From Gordius sp. MW1 (taxonomy: Eukaryota > Nematomorpha > Gordioida > Gordea > Gordiidae): DNA of 64,000 nt. The stretch is taken from positions 496,001-560,000 of the forward strand of contig OZ038527.1 of the NCBI GenBank assembly GCA_964036665.1. The letters run 5' to 3'. The position numbers were made by a program, and so were the translations under genes. The notes under the pieces were generated by a model, which was not told the origin of the DNA, searched no databases, and saw only the letters and a program-made list of their open reading frames with translations. This document shows positions 51,225 to 64,000 of this stretch, in pieces. Numbering within the stretch: the stretch's first letter is position 1; the number at the start of each line of letters is the position of its first letter.

Positions 51225-54200
51225 GGTGGAATCCGATAAAAGATATCACCAGCAAAAATGATTATTTCAACTCCCTAAAAATGCAATAAAGAATTCATTA
51301 ATTATTAATCAGTAAAAGCGGACTATTTGGGTCGCTAAATTGTCAATTCATCTTTTATATACACTACAACACTTTAATTAAAATTTTTACTTTTGATTTA
51401 CTTTCAATTTATTAAGAAATGTAATTATTTTTCTTTTACTTAATCATAGGGAATTAAAGTGATCAAGCAAGGGAGGCGTGCCATATATTAAATTCCTGCT
51501 AAATTTTATGTCATCGAGTCGCGCAATATTTAATAATAATGATTGGAATAAAAATATCAATTATAATAATAATAATCATTATCACCTCTCATCTTCTTCT
51601 TATCGACAAAATTTATATTTAATCTATAATATCTTTAATACCTATATCACTTAATTTTTAATCGATTTTTTATAAAGCAATCCCCCACCCTCCCGTTTAG
51701 AGATCAGGTAAGAGGAGGGGCTGGATAATCAATTTTAAGAAATATATATACGTGATTTTTCAAGAATATGAATATGTTTGTATATGGGACTTAATTTCAA
51801 TGAGAAATCATCAAATACTTATTCCTTACTTTTATAACGATTTAAATCTGAATTTTTTTAAAGAAATTATCAAAAAAATATTTCGGCACCTAAAAAATGT
51901 AGAAAATTAATCGATTTTTGTATTTGAATTTAATTAATTATATACATAAAAGGGGCAAACTATATCTGTGGCTTAATGATATTTTTAGGTGTCAGAAAAA
52001 TTCTAATTATAATGCAGGAAGTAATTAGACAGGATGATAAAAAAAATTTTTAAAAATTTATCTTTATATAAGTAAAAATGATATATATACCATAAAAATA
52101 AGGGAATTCTAGTTTGGGAGATAATATATAAATGTGTATGATTAATTTGGACATAATATTAAAATAACCATTTCATAACAAATTCATTGTATATTAACAA
52201 CATCACGCAACTTGATGTGTAACAATGTGTGCAATTATAATATATTATTATCATGTTGACAAATGTCAAAATTGACATATACATTAAGGACAATATACTA
52301 TTTGTCAATTTTAAATCACATTTTCTACTAATTTTTTTAGAAATATTTTAATATAATATTCAAAATATAGATTTACTTATTTTTTACCTTTACTTCTGTT
52401 AATATATAAAATAATAGTAAATGTTATTATATAGATTAAAATACATTTTTTATTATAAAAGTAAACATTAATAAAATTTTAATAATTTATAAAATTACCA
52501 GAGACAGAATTTTTAATTTATAAGTCCAGTTATTTATAAACAATCTAAGATGTTAAAAATATGAGGAGAGAAAATACATATAATTATTTAATTGATTGAA
52601 TGGATGATAATTAATAAATTTTTGGGGAAAAGGGTTAATTGGGTCGGTATTTGGCGCCAGTTTTAGCAATCAATTAACGAAAGCGCGCGAAAATGTGCAT
52701 TTAATCCCACCACTATAACTTCAATTAAGATTAAATACATATTATGTGGGACGAGCTTTTTATTTATATTTATTTATTCATTTATTATTTATTTGAATTA
52801 CATTAGTTTGAATTGTAAGAAAAGGTTATATTCTGTAAAATACAAAATATTTTTTAATTAGTAAATTATTGTTGGTCTATAATAAAAAAATAATTTGAAA
52901 ATATAAAAATAAATTGAAATTTTTTACATATACATATTATTGTTTCTTTTTTAAACATTGACCGCCTTTTGTTTCCTCTAGGGATTACTCTCGGTATTTT
53001 CTTTGTGATATTTAATTACTATTTTAACATACCATTCCATTGTCATAATTGAAAATACGACAAACTTTATGGAATTATAAAGTAATGTAGAAAGGGCTGG
53101 GTTTTGTTTGGTTGACCTTTGGTGTAGTTAAACTTATTTAATTTAAAAATGTTGTTAAATATCTAAAACAAAAAATTATTATAATTTAATATTTTTCAAT
53201 AAATCCGGTTTTTTATGTTTATTTTTATTATTAGATGTAGAGTTTGGATTTAAATCTATAAAAATTAAATTATGTTAATAATAGTTAAGATCCACTTGAA
53301 AATAAAATTACTAATATATGAGATGGACGATGCGTGCTTTAGCATAGAACTTTGTTATTAAATTATAATAACTCTGACTAACTTATGGACAAAAAAAATA
53401 TTTTTCCAAAATAGAATTCATAATTTAACGAAAAAAGACACAATTTTTTTTCGATTTTCAAAAACTGAATTTATAATAAAAAAAACGTAAATTATATTTG
53501 TGATATTAAGGGATTAAGGTGAGATAATAAGCTTAGAAAGCGGCAATAAAGCTTTTCATTAAATATCTATAAAAGTGGATTATAAAAAGGTAATTTTTAT
53601 AATCCAACGTTATGCTTACAAATATTATATACAGAGAAAAACAAAATTATTTTTTAATTTAAATTAACAAAAAAAACGTGACTTTTGTAATGTTACCATT
53701 GTGAGTCAATAAAATTTTAATGGTATGGCGCATTAAAAAATATAGCCTTTTTTACTACCTTTTCCACACTTAACTACCTTGATTTATGTGTTAATTTACA
53801 ATATTATAATAATAAAAAGTATAATTATAATAATAATAATCATAATAAAAATGAAAAAATTATATAAATGGGGACGAAGGGGGGGGGGGCAAAGTCACCC
53901 CCTGTTGACTAAGAAGGCTTTACCAAATGGGTATTATTGATTTTTAATTTGGGGAAATTTTCATACAGCTTCACACCCTTTTATTCTAATTTAAGATGAA
54001 CCTCGTATAATTTGCTATTTTATAAAAAATATTACCATATTATATAATACCTTCCAAAATTATACGTTTTCTATGATTGGAAAAAAATCATAAAAATTAT
54101 CCTTTTTTTAAATTAATTTTTATAATTAATATGAAAGAAGGTAAATTTAAAACCTATAAATTTTTTGCTTAAATCCATTATTTCATTAAGTTTTATTTAA

Positions 54201-57200
54201 AATTAGTTTTAAGTTGAGAAATTATGAGATATGAATCGTTGGATTTGTTAAATCATGAGATATTTTTTTAAATAAATTGATGACATTTTTAGCGACATCT
54301 ATCATCAGTTAAATTTATAGTATTCATCAAAAAATTTCAATCCCATAGGAAGATATCATTTAATGTTGAAGTGCGAATCAATTTTGACACCAAATCCTTC
54401 AAGATTTATGGGAAAAAATAGAAAATTCGTTTCAAAATTGTAGCATTATATTTGTAAAATTTTCATAGAACTAATGTTGTATGGTTAAATATTCTATATC
54501 AAACTTTTAAAGCTAAATTAACACATAAAAATAAGGAAATTGAATATATATATTAATAAAACAGTTTTCATAATTTTTTTTAGTTTTTGTATTTTAATAT
54601 GGGAAAATATTTTTTTTACGAAAAGGGGGTTAAAAGAACGTGCCAATTGTTACCTATAAATTATATAATGCGCGAAATAAGGGTTTAAACGCAAAAATTG
54701 TATCATATATTTTTATTTAAAATGTTTATCGGATTTTTTAGAATATAAAATCTTGAGCTTTTATATGATAATAATTCTAAGATTTTATAACTTCGAAATA
54801 TACATATTTTATTTATATTTCTCATAAAACATATTATTCAATTGAAGTATATGTTTATTTTTACTATAAATATAAAGCAAAAATAAATAATTAATATTAT
54901 ATTTTTAGATTAAAAAATTAGGTTTATAAAAATTGCAATTTTGCAAAAACTTAATTTTATTTACTTCGACAGAACTTGAGAAGAATATTGAATGTTGTGC
55001 ATTTACAGTAAAAACTAAGCTTAACTTCAAAGTGTTAAATGGATTTAATCTAAACAGCTTTAAAGGATTATCTTGAACCCAGAAAAAGAAATATTTCTGC
55101 AGAGTGTAACTTGGTATTCTAAAACTAGCGAAAAATTTATATGGGCCAATGTAATATCGTCAAAATTCCTAATTTATATAAAAATTAAAATTTATTGTAA
55201 ATTACTTGATGGATTTGATTAAGAATTTGAAAATTTTCATTTTGAAAATTATAAAACTGAAAACAAAACTAAATTTATTTATTTTATTTATTTATTTATC
55301 CCAAAAATTAAAATATGTGCGAACATTTCTGTAATCGATTTGCTAAAGGCATCGCGTAGGAGAAAAAAAATACAAATGTGGATAGGGGAGGTTAGATGGG
55401 AAGAACATGGGAAAATAATTAAAAGCGGAAATTGAATTTTTGTCGATTTTTTAAGAAAAAAATTGGGGCCAATTTAATTTTGTAATTTAGTTGGGGAAAA
55501 ATATTTCGGTATTAAATATTAATTATTTCCTACACTATTTATATACATCCTATAATTAATGATGAGGGCTAAAAAATCAATAAATTGTAGAAATCATAAG
55601 CCAAATAAAATTAATTTAATTTAAACTAAATATATATAAATATTTAATAATTGTTTTAAAAAGCTTCTATATCAAAAGTTCCTACTGTCTAATATTATAA
55701 TTAAATTAAATATCTCTCCTTTTCATCCTTTTAAAGCACTTTAAATATCTAAAACTATTATTATAATTTAATTTTTGAATTTTTTTTTATTAACAATTAA
55801 ATTTTGATAATATTTATTTCTTTTAATATTATTTTGAAAATCGGTCATAATTATTTTTGGATATTTTTAAAAGATCAAAAAGGATTTTATTTAAGATTAG
55901 GATTTTTTATAGTATTTTTCTAGGCTATTTACAAATCATCGCGGATTAATGTATCAATTTCGTTAAAATAGACTTTGATGAATAAATTAGTTTGAGTATC
56001 CGTTGTATTAAATACATTATTTTTACATTGCATTAATAATATATCAATCATTATATTTAGTCATTCTAATCTAATATCAATCTAATAGCTGGTGAACCGT
56101 AAAAAATTATATTTTTAGAATATTTTATTTATAATAATTTGGAAATATTTATTTTATAAATTCCACAAAATAAATATTATTTTCTTTTAAAGTAATTTTA
56201 AATAAGGTTTAGAAATCGCTTACTCTGTCAATATTTCTGTATAAAAAGTGTATATTAAAGACATTGTTTGTCAATTGAATATTTTTGAACACGTCTTTTT
56301 AAGGAAAATAAACTACATTATACCTAATATACGAGCAAAAGCTTTTAAGTTTAAAAGTTTCAAATTTTGTAAAAACTTTTTAACATTTAATTATATTACA
56401 TATTTTTCCCCAATTTATTTTTGAGATTTTCTTTGTTTTTAATGGCCCATTTTCAAGAATAAAATAATTTAATATAAGAAAAAATCAATTGATGTCACCC
56501 ACTCAAAACGATTTGGCATGCTATGACATCTGAATATTAAAAAGGTCGGATTTTTGTGTAGAAATTCTTTTTTTTTAAAAGTTAAAAACTATTTTAGATT
56601 TCGAAAATAACCCCGATAAATATAGTTGAGTATTGAAACTATTTTTACCAAATATCAATTAAAGTAATAAAGATTTCGAAAAGTTTTATCATTTTTTACG
56701 AATTGTTAGAAAAAAATTCTGGAAAAAGGCATTATTATTCAAGAAATGTCCAAATTTTAACGACATTACTCATTAATAAGGGTTATTTTTTTGTAGCAGA
56801 ATATATAAAAAAAAACACATTTTGAGGTTTCATAAAAACTCAAACTCAAAAGCAAATATAAAAAATTTTCAAAAAATTGTTATAAATTGCCATTTAATCC
56901 TTAAAAGTCTCAAAAATTAAACTTTTGATGTTTTCCCCCTTTTTAAACCGCGATAATTGAAAATTAATATTAAATTAATCTTGAAAAAATGGCCAAAAAA
57001 GTTGGCATTCATAGATCAAGCAAAATCCTTGGGGATTTGCTGGTGCAAAATTTTATTAATAAAGTGCAAAACATTGCTTATTTATAATGTTTAAACAAAT
57101 AAATAAGAAATTAGTAGAGAACAAGTTTTCAGAAAAAAACAAAATGTAACTATAAAATATGCTCAGTCAGATAAAAAATTGTTTAATAGATTTTACAAAA

Positions 57201-59090
57201 AAATCTTATTAATATTAAATACAATTTTAATTGATAAATAATTTTTTTCTAAAAGTAAATTAAAATTACAAAAATCAATAAATAAAAATTTTGAGTCCTT
57301 CCTAAAAGCATAATTATAAAGTAATTATAGTTAAAAGGAAAGTCTTTTTATTTGCTGTCGTCAAATATAATTTATGCAATGTAACATTATCATTTAAACA
57401 TATTATAAATGAAACTTTTATTAACTTATCGATTTATAAAATGTTATCCAAAATTAAGTTTTTTAAATTTTAAAAATGCAATTAACTAATAAATTTGTTG
57501 GGGGGAATTTTAAAATTAAATTAAAAATGATTAAAAATATGCATTAAAAATTATGGGGGGAAAGCTTTTTAAATTTCCCCTATATGTTTGGTGCCAAAAA
57601 ATTTAATGACTTTATAAATATTAAATTTACTTGCTTTTATTTACGTATGAAAAGTTAAATTATATTACTTATTTTTTAGCTTTTAAAAATTTTTTTTTTA
57701 AAATTATAATTAAATTTTTTATTTATATCTGTTGTCCCAAAAATAAAAACTTTTATAAAAACAAATATTTTGATTATTTAAAAATATACAGCAGTTTTGT
57801 AAAACATAATTTAAAACAATATTAATTTATAAAATAAAAACATTCAAAATAAATAATTCTATATTATCTTAGTCTGCGCATTCCTAAAAATAGTAACTTT
57901 AATCGAAATAAAATAAAACTCGTATATAATCTTAAAATATTTAACAAAACAAATTTATTGAATAAAGCAATTTTGCTTTCTAAGATATAAAGTAAATACG
58001 GGGTAAAATATACCCCAATATTCTATTGTTGTATTAAGATGTAAATTTTATGCTTATAAGTCTTTAAAATTTTCTTAAATTTTAAATGAAAAATTCTATA
58101 AAATATTAATTGTAGTTCTAAACTCATTAATTTAAAAAAAATATTTTGAAATTTAATTAAGTTATAAAAATAAATGCAAATAAATTTAGGTAACATTAAT
58201 CAGTTTTAGTTTTAATTAATTAAATAAATTAGTTAATTTTACCCAAATTTTGTACTTGTCAACCATGAGCGAAAAATTCTGACAATTATTTAATTAATCA
58301 AAAAAAAAATTTTAGTATTAACAACAACGCGAATAATTTTAATTATAGATAAAATTTTGAATTTTTATTATTTGTACCTATTTTAACGAATTTAGTCTTT
58401 AAAATACTTTTTGCGATGTCAAAAAGAAAAAATATTTCTAAATCCAAAATTAAATTTTAGCTGATTAATTGTATTAGGTGAAAGGAAGGGCACTGCTGGC
58501 ATACAAAAATCCATTGGCTGATCAAAAATAGCAATAAAAGAAACTATTAAATTTTATATACCAATTATTTTTTTAACCCGCACCACAAGATATTTTTTGT
58601 AAATCCTATGAATCTAAAGTAAATTATATAATCGAGAACCCCGTTAGTCTAAATGTTGATTTAGGATTTTAATAGTTTTTTTTTATTTTTTTAAATGAAA
58701 TCATTAATATTTTGTCGTTCCTATGTGAGTTTTATTACCTTAATAGCTCTAAACAGGTCTCCTTCTTTCAAAGGGCAATCAAAAGGAAATCAGGTCTGCA
58801 AAATATTTCTAGCTTCATCAGGCTAAAAAGAACCAAATAAACCTCACATGACCCTACCGATAAAACTTTATGTATATTATTTCTACTACAACTAGCCTTA
58901 ATTCAATAAATTGCGCGAATTTAAATGACGTGAGGAAACATTCTTTAATATTTTAATAAGCAACATAAACAACTTTTAATGATCAGTATGCAAAATTAAT
59001 AAGTCATACAAAAAACATTAGAGGACAAATGAATAAGTTTAATAATAAAATCTCGACCTTAAATTTAAAATAAAATAGTTTTAAAAAACT
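51225..59090. other. 7.9 kb extremely AT-rich, gene-poor region
   Basis: No coding block could be supported. The frame 57631-57825 is simple-sequence Phe/Lys/Tyr. A run of ten G occurs at about 53880 with a C-rich partner (CACCCCCTGTTGAC), resembling the G/C-ended elements elsewhere. A lone MITE end lies at 53087-53120. A patch at about 58740-58860 is less AT-rich but has no convincing frame. Confidence 0.45.
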
Positions 59091-59099
59091 TTAGAGTGT

Positions 59100-61103
59100 T
59101 TTTTAAAGGTTAACTCGAACACTACCTACGACGGTCCCAAGTCTGTGTGCAAAAAGTGGAAGGTTGGCGTCAGGTCGGAATAAAAACATACACAAAACCA
59201 TGATAGTTTCAAACAAAATTGTCCAAGAGAAAGCTAGGGCGTCCATCACAAACGACGCGCACTGCATAACCCGCCGTGCGAAGTGAGAATACACTAGGGT
59301 TGCTGCCCGACTCACAACGAAGGTGGTTAAGGAAGATAGTTGGGGAAAGAATGCGAATAACGTGTGTAATGTTATTGACGAAAAAGAGCACATCGAGGTC
59401 GCACAAATGCTAAAAAGAAGATAGGTACACATCGCCTGCCTACAAAAGACGAGGTGGAACGGAACCATAGGCTCGGGAGTTAGGAAAAGAATCAAACTAT
59501 TTAAGAGTGGGTCACCAAATCGTAGAAACGGGGTCGGTATCGTTCTAAGCGAATCGTTCAAGGACAAGGTGGTGGAAGTCAAGCGTTGTTCCAACAGGCT
59601 AATGTGGGTGAAGATTGCAGATCAAGGGGGCCTTCTAACTGTTATGTGCCCGTATGCTCCCCATATAGGGTGAATGGAATCAGAAAAAGACATATTCTTC
59701 AATTCATTGGAAAGAAAATATAAGGGATAGGACAGGAAGAAAGACTAATTATTGGGGCGAAATTCAACACTCACCAAGGGAAAGATCGCCTCGGGTATAA
59801 AATCGTGGAGGCTATGGGCATGGTCTGAAGAACAAAGAAGGTAAAAACCTCTCAAAGTATCCCAAGCCTATGACATGGCAATTGTTAACACCTATTTTCA
59901 AAAACGCGAAGATCATATTGTGACTTATGAAGTGGGCATTTTAGTCAAATTGACTATCTGCTCATACGGCGAATAACTCATGGAATATCATGCAAAGTAA
60001 TTCCGGGAGAAGAATTCGCCAGAAAACATCGTCCACTTGTGATGGATCTTGAAAAAGTATTTCTCGAAAGTGGAAGTGTCTATGAACCTCGAATTCGATA
60101 CGAAGTTATAATTGATACGTCGACGAAGGATAAATGTCATCAAAAAGCCTCCTCATTATTGGGTGCAAGAAAGTTGCAAAGGGATATAGACGACGATTGG
60201 GAGACGCTATCTAAGGACATAAAGGAAACAGCGATTCGTGTACTAGGATAGATCAAAAGAGGCAAAGCTATAAAAAGGGAACTTTGGTCGTGGGATCAAT
60301 CGGTTAGAGATTTAATCCGAAGAAAAAAATACTCTATAGACAGTGGCATAAATAAAAAAGTCGGAGGATCATCAAGAGTATAGGGAGGCAAAGAGAGCAG
60401 CGGAAAAGGCCGTTGCAATAGCCAAGAATGCCGCGTACACCAAGATAGCAAACAAACTGGACCATTAAGGGGGCGATAGGCATATGTACAAATTGTCCAA
60501 GACGAGGGAGAAGAGAAGTCACGACGTCGGAGTCTTTAAAATAGTCAAAAACGATAATCAAACTTTATCAAGCCAAAAGAAGTGATGGAAAGGTGCTAAG
60601 GATATTTTAAGGAACTTAAGAATATTGCAAATGACAAAGATTCCCTTCCTGATAACCCAAACCTGGTGGGACTCTTTCAGGAGGATGAAGTCAGGATACA
60701 AATGAACAAGATGCAAAAAGGAAAAGCTAATGGTCCATGGGAATATCTATAAAAGCATAGCTAGGATGCCGTAAAGAAGGAGTCACGACCATGACGAACC
60801 CTTTTTAAATGATATTTGTAGAAGGACGAGTTCTTAATCAATGGAGAACAAGCACGATTGTACCCTTATTTAACAACAAAGGAGACCCTCAGGATAGGGG
60901 CAATTACAGAGGTATCAAGCTAACTTGCCACTCATTAAAGCTTATGGAAGGGATCTTAATAGCAAGGCTAAAAAACGAGGTGGAAATATTGGCTAACCAA
61001 TTCGGATTTGTGCCCAATCTTCGCACTAAGATAAATGATGGATAAGCATGGTGAAAAGTGAAGAGACTTACATATATCTTATTCGCCTTTGAGAAAGCTT
61101 ATC
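59100..61103 (+). pseudogene. decayed RTE-type LINE, endonuclease and reverse-transcriptase part (left of hAT insertion)
   Basis: Plus-strand translation with many stops and frameshifts. Around 59437-59670 it reads as an AP-endonuclease end: CLQKTRWNGTIG (family CLQETRW, catalytic Glu changed to Lys), RRNGVGIVLSESFKDKVVEV, RCSNRLMWVKI, CPYAPHIG. From 60809 it reads as reverse transcriptase: QWRTSTIVPLFNNKGD, NYRGIKLTCHSLKLMEG, NQFGFVPNLRTK, then FAFEKAY at the insertion point. This order and wording fit RTE-clade elements. The minus-strand frames 59103-59594, 59209-59406 and 60334-60561 are shadows of it. Not functional. Confidence 0.75.
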
Positions 61104-62826
61104 TAGAGCTGTTAAAAACTAGTTCACTTTTTTATGAACTTGAACTGAACTAGTTACCTTTCCAAAAATTGAACTATGAACTTGAACTAGTTCGTTTTTT
61201 CAAATTTGAACTATGAACTTGAACTAGTTCCTTTTTTAATTTTCTGAACTTGAACTTTACACTATGAATGAACTAGTTAATCACAAAAATTATTATTTAA
61301 AATGATTTTATAAACCGAGTTTGATTGTTTTTAGAGTATCGATCTCGTCTCGATCTCGAAAGCAAAATCTCGTCTCGGATGCGATTATGAGAATCTCGCC
61401 TCGTCTCGTTCTAAAAATTTTCTGTCTCGTCTCGACGAGATTTTTCGACTTGTCTCGACATTTTAAAAAAATGTTATACTAAATAGAAATTTCTCTTAAT
61501 GTTAAAAAATTATTTAATAAGAGATAAAAAATAAATGGCAAACTTTTTTATTTTACAAAAATTTTAATACACATACTTGCTAAATATTTAGTGCGACATG
61601 TCATTGACAATATAAAGATCTGAACCAATTATTTAATTGACATAGAAAGTGCAATATGAAAAAAAGACTATAAATAAGCCTAAAGTATAGAATATAAATT
61701 TTTTTAGTTTTAGCGAATTATAACATTTATATCAAATTCACTGTGTCAAATATAAATACACATAGATATTTATAAGTTTACCTATATTTGACTTGGATAT
61801 AATTTGGGCTATTTGAGACACTTTTTTAACACTGGTAAAGCTCAAAGTAGACCCTTTAATTTAAGGCAAACGTTTTAGTCCATTGATATTACTATCATCA
61901 ATTATAGCCCATAGATGCTTGTTTATATAACGTTATAAACCACAAACAAGTGTATTTATAACAATAAAATTAGCATTGTGAGGGGAATAAGGACATAAGA
62001 TTTATTATTTTGTTATTGATTGCACATATTTTATTTTATAACAAAAATCATTATAATCAAAATTAAACTATGATATTAAAGTTTAAGGTCCCATTTTATG
62101 TTCCAAAAAATTGCCTCCCATTTCTAACTAACTTTGCCATTAAAAATTTATTTCCTAATACAGTATATATCGTATATTTAATTTGCAGAATTCCCATATA
62201 GAAATTTTTGTTGAATGCACCTGCCAACCCTATGTTATAAGTTCTTCTTTATTAAATGATAATTTTTAAAAAAATATTTTATTCAAGTCCAATTCCCATC
62301 TATTTCCCCCTAATTTCTATTATCACTTGTAATTATATATATTATAATGTTCGAAATGAAAAATAAAAGTTTTGCACATAGAATTATAGCTGATTTAGTT
62401 TTGTATAAAAAAGCTTGTGTTACATGATAAATGTTTATTAAATTAGATATTATAATGGACTATTTTTAATTTAAATTAAACAATAATAAGGTTAAATAAT
62501 TAACCTGAATCATCAATAAAAATTTGATTCATAGAATTTTAAAATTGCGGATTGGACTTAGATTTAAAAAACTGATTTTTAATCAGATAAAACGACCCCT
62601 CGGATCGGATGAAAATTCTATAATTTTTTACAAAAATGAACTGAACTATAAACTGAACTTGAACTAGTTCATTTTGTAAAATTTGAACTGAGAACTGAAC
62701 TAGTTCGTTTTATTCCAAAATACTTGAACTAGTTACTTTTGAAAAATATGAACTTGAACTAATTTTTTTTCAAACTGAACTATGAACGTGAACTAATTCT
62801 ATCTAAGATGAACTTTAACAGCTCTA
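61104..62826. mobile_element. 1.7 kb hAT-like element with GAACTAGTTC subterminal repeats, inserted in the LINE
   Basis: The ends TAGAGCTGTTAAAAACTAGT and (reverse complement of right) TAGAGCTGTTAAAGTTCATC are hAT-type inverted termini. Both subterminal regions are arrays of GAACTTGAACTAGTTC. CTTAT abuts both ends. A second motif array, CTCGTCTCG, occurs at about 61335-61450 and may be a nested element. No open frame is seen. Confidence 0.7.
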
Positions 62827-63110
62827 CTTATGACACGGTTTAAGAGAACAAAATATCCATAAAGCATATACTGCTTATGAAAATATTTATGAAGCCTCAA
62901 AATGGTGCGTTATGACGACATTTGGAGACCTCAAACTTTTCTGTGTTAAAATCAAATATCTACTCTAAGTCCCTTTTTATTTAATGTAATTATGGAGACG
63001 ATAAGGAGAGACTTTCAAAAGCCATCGTCAGGTTGTATGCTAAATGCCGATAGTACTATGTGAAGAGACAAACGAGAAAGTACTCAGAAAAGTTGTCAAA
63101 GCGCAATATG
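62827..63110 (+). pseudogene. continuation of the decayed RTE-type LINE (right of hAT insertion)
   Basis: The reading resumes exactly after the inserted element: TATGACACGGTT continues the reverse-transcriptase FEKAY-DTV motif. Further on come LSPFLFNVIMETIRRDFQ and, where the catalytic ADD motif belongs, MLNADST. The Asp-Asp pair is lost. Stops occur throughout. Confidence 0.65.
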
Positions 63111-63149
63111 TTTTAATTGCTATACAATTTATGGGCTCGCTTTTTGTTG

Positions 63150-63235
63150 TCCGTTGTCCGTCCGTCCGTCCAACGTTTTTAATTGCTGGCTCGATACCCG
63201 GAGAGGGCAAAAATTTTTTTTTAATTAAATTAATA
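63150..63235. repeat. SINE-like repeat copy 1 with B-box-like motif
   Basis: GGCTCGATACCCGGAGAGGG resembles an RNA polymerase III B box and matches copy 2 (AGAGAGGGC or GGAGAGGGC followed by an A/T-rich tail). It is preceded by GTCCGTCCGTCCGTCC. Confidence 0.4.
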
Positions 63236-63404
63236 TATTGATCTTGTTAATACCATTGATAATATGACTTTTTGACCGTGTCCTGGCTACTGACCAATAA
63301 AAAATGACCATTGGCTAAAGTATAAATCTAAACTTTTTTTTTCGTTTTTTGAATTGCTATATTAGGTTAACATTGATAATTACTTATCCCCCCTACAAGG
63401 GCCT

Positions 63405-63515
63405 ATGCCTCTATTGATATGGGTCCCTGTGCCCCCCCCCACAAAGGCTTACGCCACTACTGATGTGGGTTCGAATCCAGAGAGGGCAATTTTTTTATTT
63501 TTTTTAAATTTTTTT
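63405..63515. repeat. SINE-like repeat copy 2 with tRNA-type B box
   Basis: TGTGGGTTCGAATCCAGAGA contains the canonical GGTTCGAATCC B box of tRNA-derived SINEs, followed by GGGC and a T-rich tail. The upstream A box is not clear. It is not a complete tRNA. 63236-63404 holds nothing else. Confidence 0.5.
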
Positions 63516-63559
63516 TTAAACCACTTTTTATTAAATGAAAATATAGAAAACTATAAAAA

Positions 63560-64000
63560 TTATATGCGAGGTAAACATTCGGAAATTGCGATAGCGTTGA
63601 AATGACAAATAATGATTCCGATTTTCTGTTTAATGAAAAAAGTTTCCCTATTGTCAAGGGTATTGGCAGCTATACGGCGTCCCAATTCTTTCAGAAGGGC
63701 TTGGGTTTTAGGACCTATTGTTGTAAGAGTGGTGGTCACTATGGGGGAGAAAAGTAGAGAGGAATTAAGTTCTGCGTATTTAGCGGACTTTAATCTTTCA
63801 GAATCAACGAGGGAGTCTTTGTTATGGTTTGAGGGAGCAAAGGCATCCGGACAGGTATAGTCCCAAGCTAGGCATAGCCCTTTTGCCCATGGGATGAGGG
63901 TCTGTCCATCAGGTCTCTTCTTGTCGCTAAGGCAAAGACCATTTGGCTCCAATTGGGAGGGAAAGCCCGCCTTTTTGAATGTCTTCTGTAGAAGAGCATT
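63560..64000 (-). pseudogene. 3' end of a non-LTR retrotransposon ORF, running off the window
   Basis: The minus-strand frame is open from the right edge to a stop at 63560. It carries the widely repeated LINE C-terminal signature: KKRPDGQTLIPWAKGLCLAW, DYTCPDAFAPSN, ERLKSAKYAEL, FSPIVTTTLTTIGPKTQALL, ELGRRIAANTLDNRETFFIK. It ends AIAISECLPRI. This fragment is uninterrupted, so it is younger than the plus-strand LINE at 59.1-63.1 kb. Its catalytic part lies outside the window, so whether the whole element is intact is unknown. Confidence 0.7.

Noticed and set aside
57631..57825. 64-codon plus-strand frame
   Set aside because: Simple AT-rich sequence giving Phe/Lys/Tyr runs, expected by chance at this composition.
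59103..59594. 163-codon minus-strand frame
   Set aside because: The plus strand reads as a decayed LINE endonuclease (RRNGVGIVLSE...), so the minus frame is antisense.
63457..63657. Frames around the SINE-like repeats (63405-63605 +, 63457-63657 -)
   Set aside because: They run through the B-box repeat and T-rich tail, with no protein features.

Overview
The window reads as nuclear DNA of a protostome-like invertebrate. It is very AT-rich (roughly 70% or more by eye). Coding exons are short and separated by introns of about 40-350 bp. It carries two allatostatin-A/galanin-type receptors, a multi-exon M13 (neprilysin-family) gene, a La-related protein gene, animal-type transposons (MULE/FLYWCH, hAT, RTE-like LINE) and short TTAGGG-like tracts. 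I cannot name the species. Most real exons are shorter than 100 codons, so the genes below were assembled by hand from splice sites, codon phase and protein pattern. When the exons were summed, the M13 gene (2673 nt), the La gene (1908 nt), the MULE transposase (2073 nt) and a small FLYWCH gene (387 nt) were each divisible by three with one stop at the end. This is strong internal support. Layout: 1-1.2 kb holds 3' exons of two unidentified plus-strand genes. 1.6-4.3 kb is a plus-strand gene (5' end not found) for a Cys-rich ectodomain, one membrane segment, an SH3-like domain and a proline-rich tail. 5.0-10.3 kb is an 18-exon M13 membrane protein in which all zinc-binding and catalytic motifs are replaced, i.e. 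a probable pseudopeptidase. 15.2-10.9 kb (minus) is an 11-exon La-related protein, convergent with the M13 gene. 15.6-23.3 kb is a 7.7 kb Mutator-like (Phantom-type) transposon with TTAGGG-like repeats in its inverted ends, an apparently intact 11-exon, 690-residue FLYWCH-MULE transposase with tandemly duplicated phase-1 mini-exons, and a second small FLYWCH gene. 26.1-28.3 kb is a hAT element with a perfect 8-bp target duplication and an internally inverted, dead transposase. 29.7-32.0 kb holds hAT-like MITEs and a LINE fragment. 32.2-33.2 kb encodes an intronless 308-aa coiled-coil protein of unknown role. 38.1-39.6 kb (+) and 51.2-49.4 kb (-) are two intronless, convergent peptide GPCR genes. 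Between them lies a 2.3 kb fold-back element with about ten 125-130-bp satellite units. 51-59 kb is gene-poor, extremely AT-rich DNA. 59-64 kb is a decayed RTE-type LINE split by a 1.7 kb hAT-like element, two SINE-like repeats and another LINE 3' fragment. The host genes show no operon-like logic. The only functional pairing I infer is that the two GPCRs are probable neuropeptide receptors and the M13 protein belongs to a family known for cleaving neuropeptides, although this copy looks catalytically dead.
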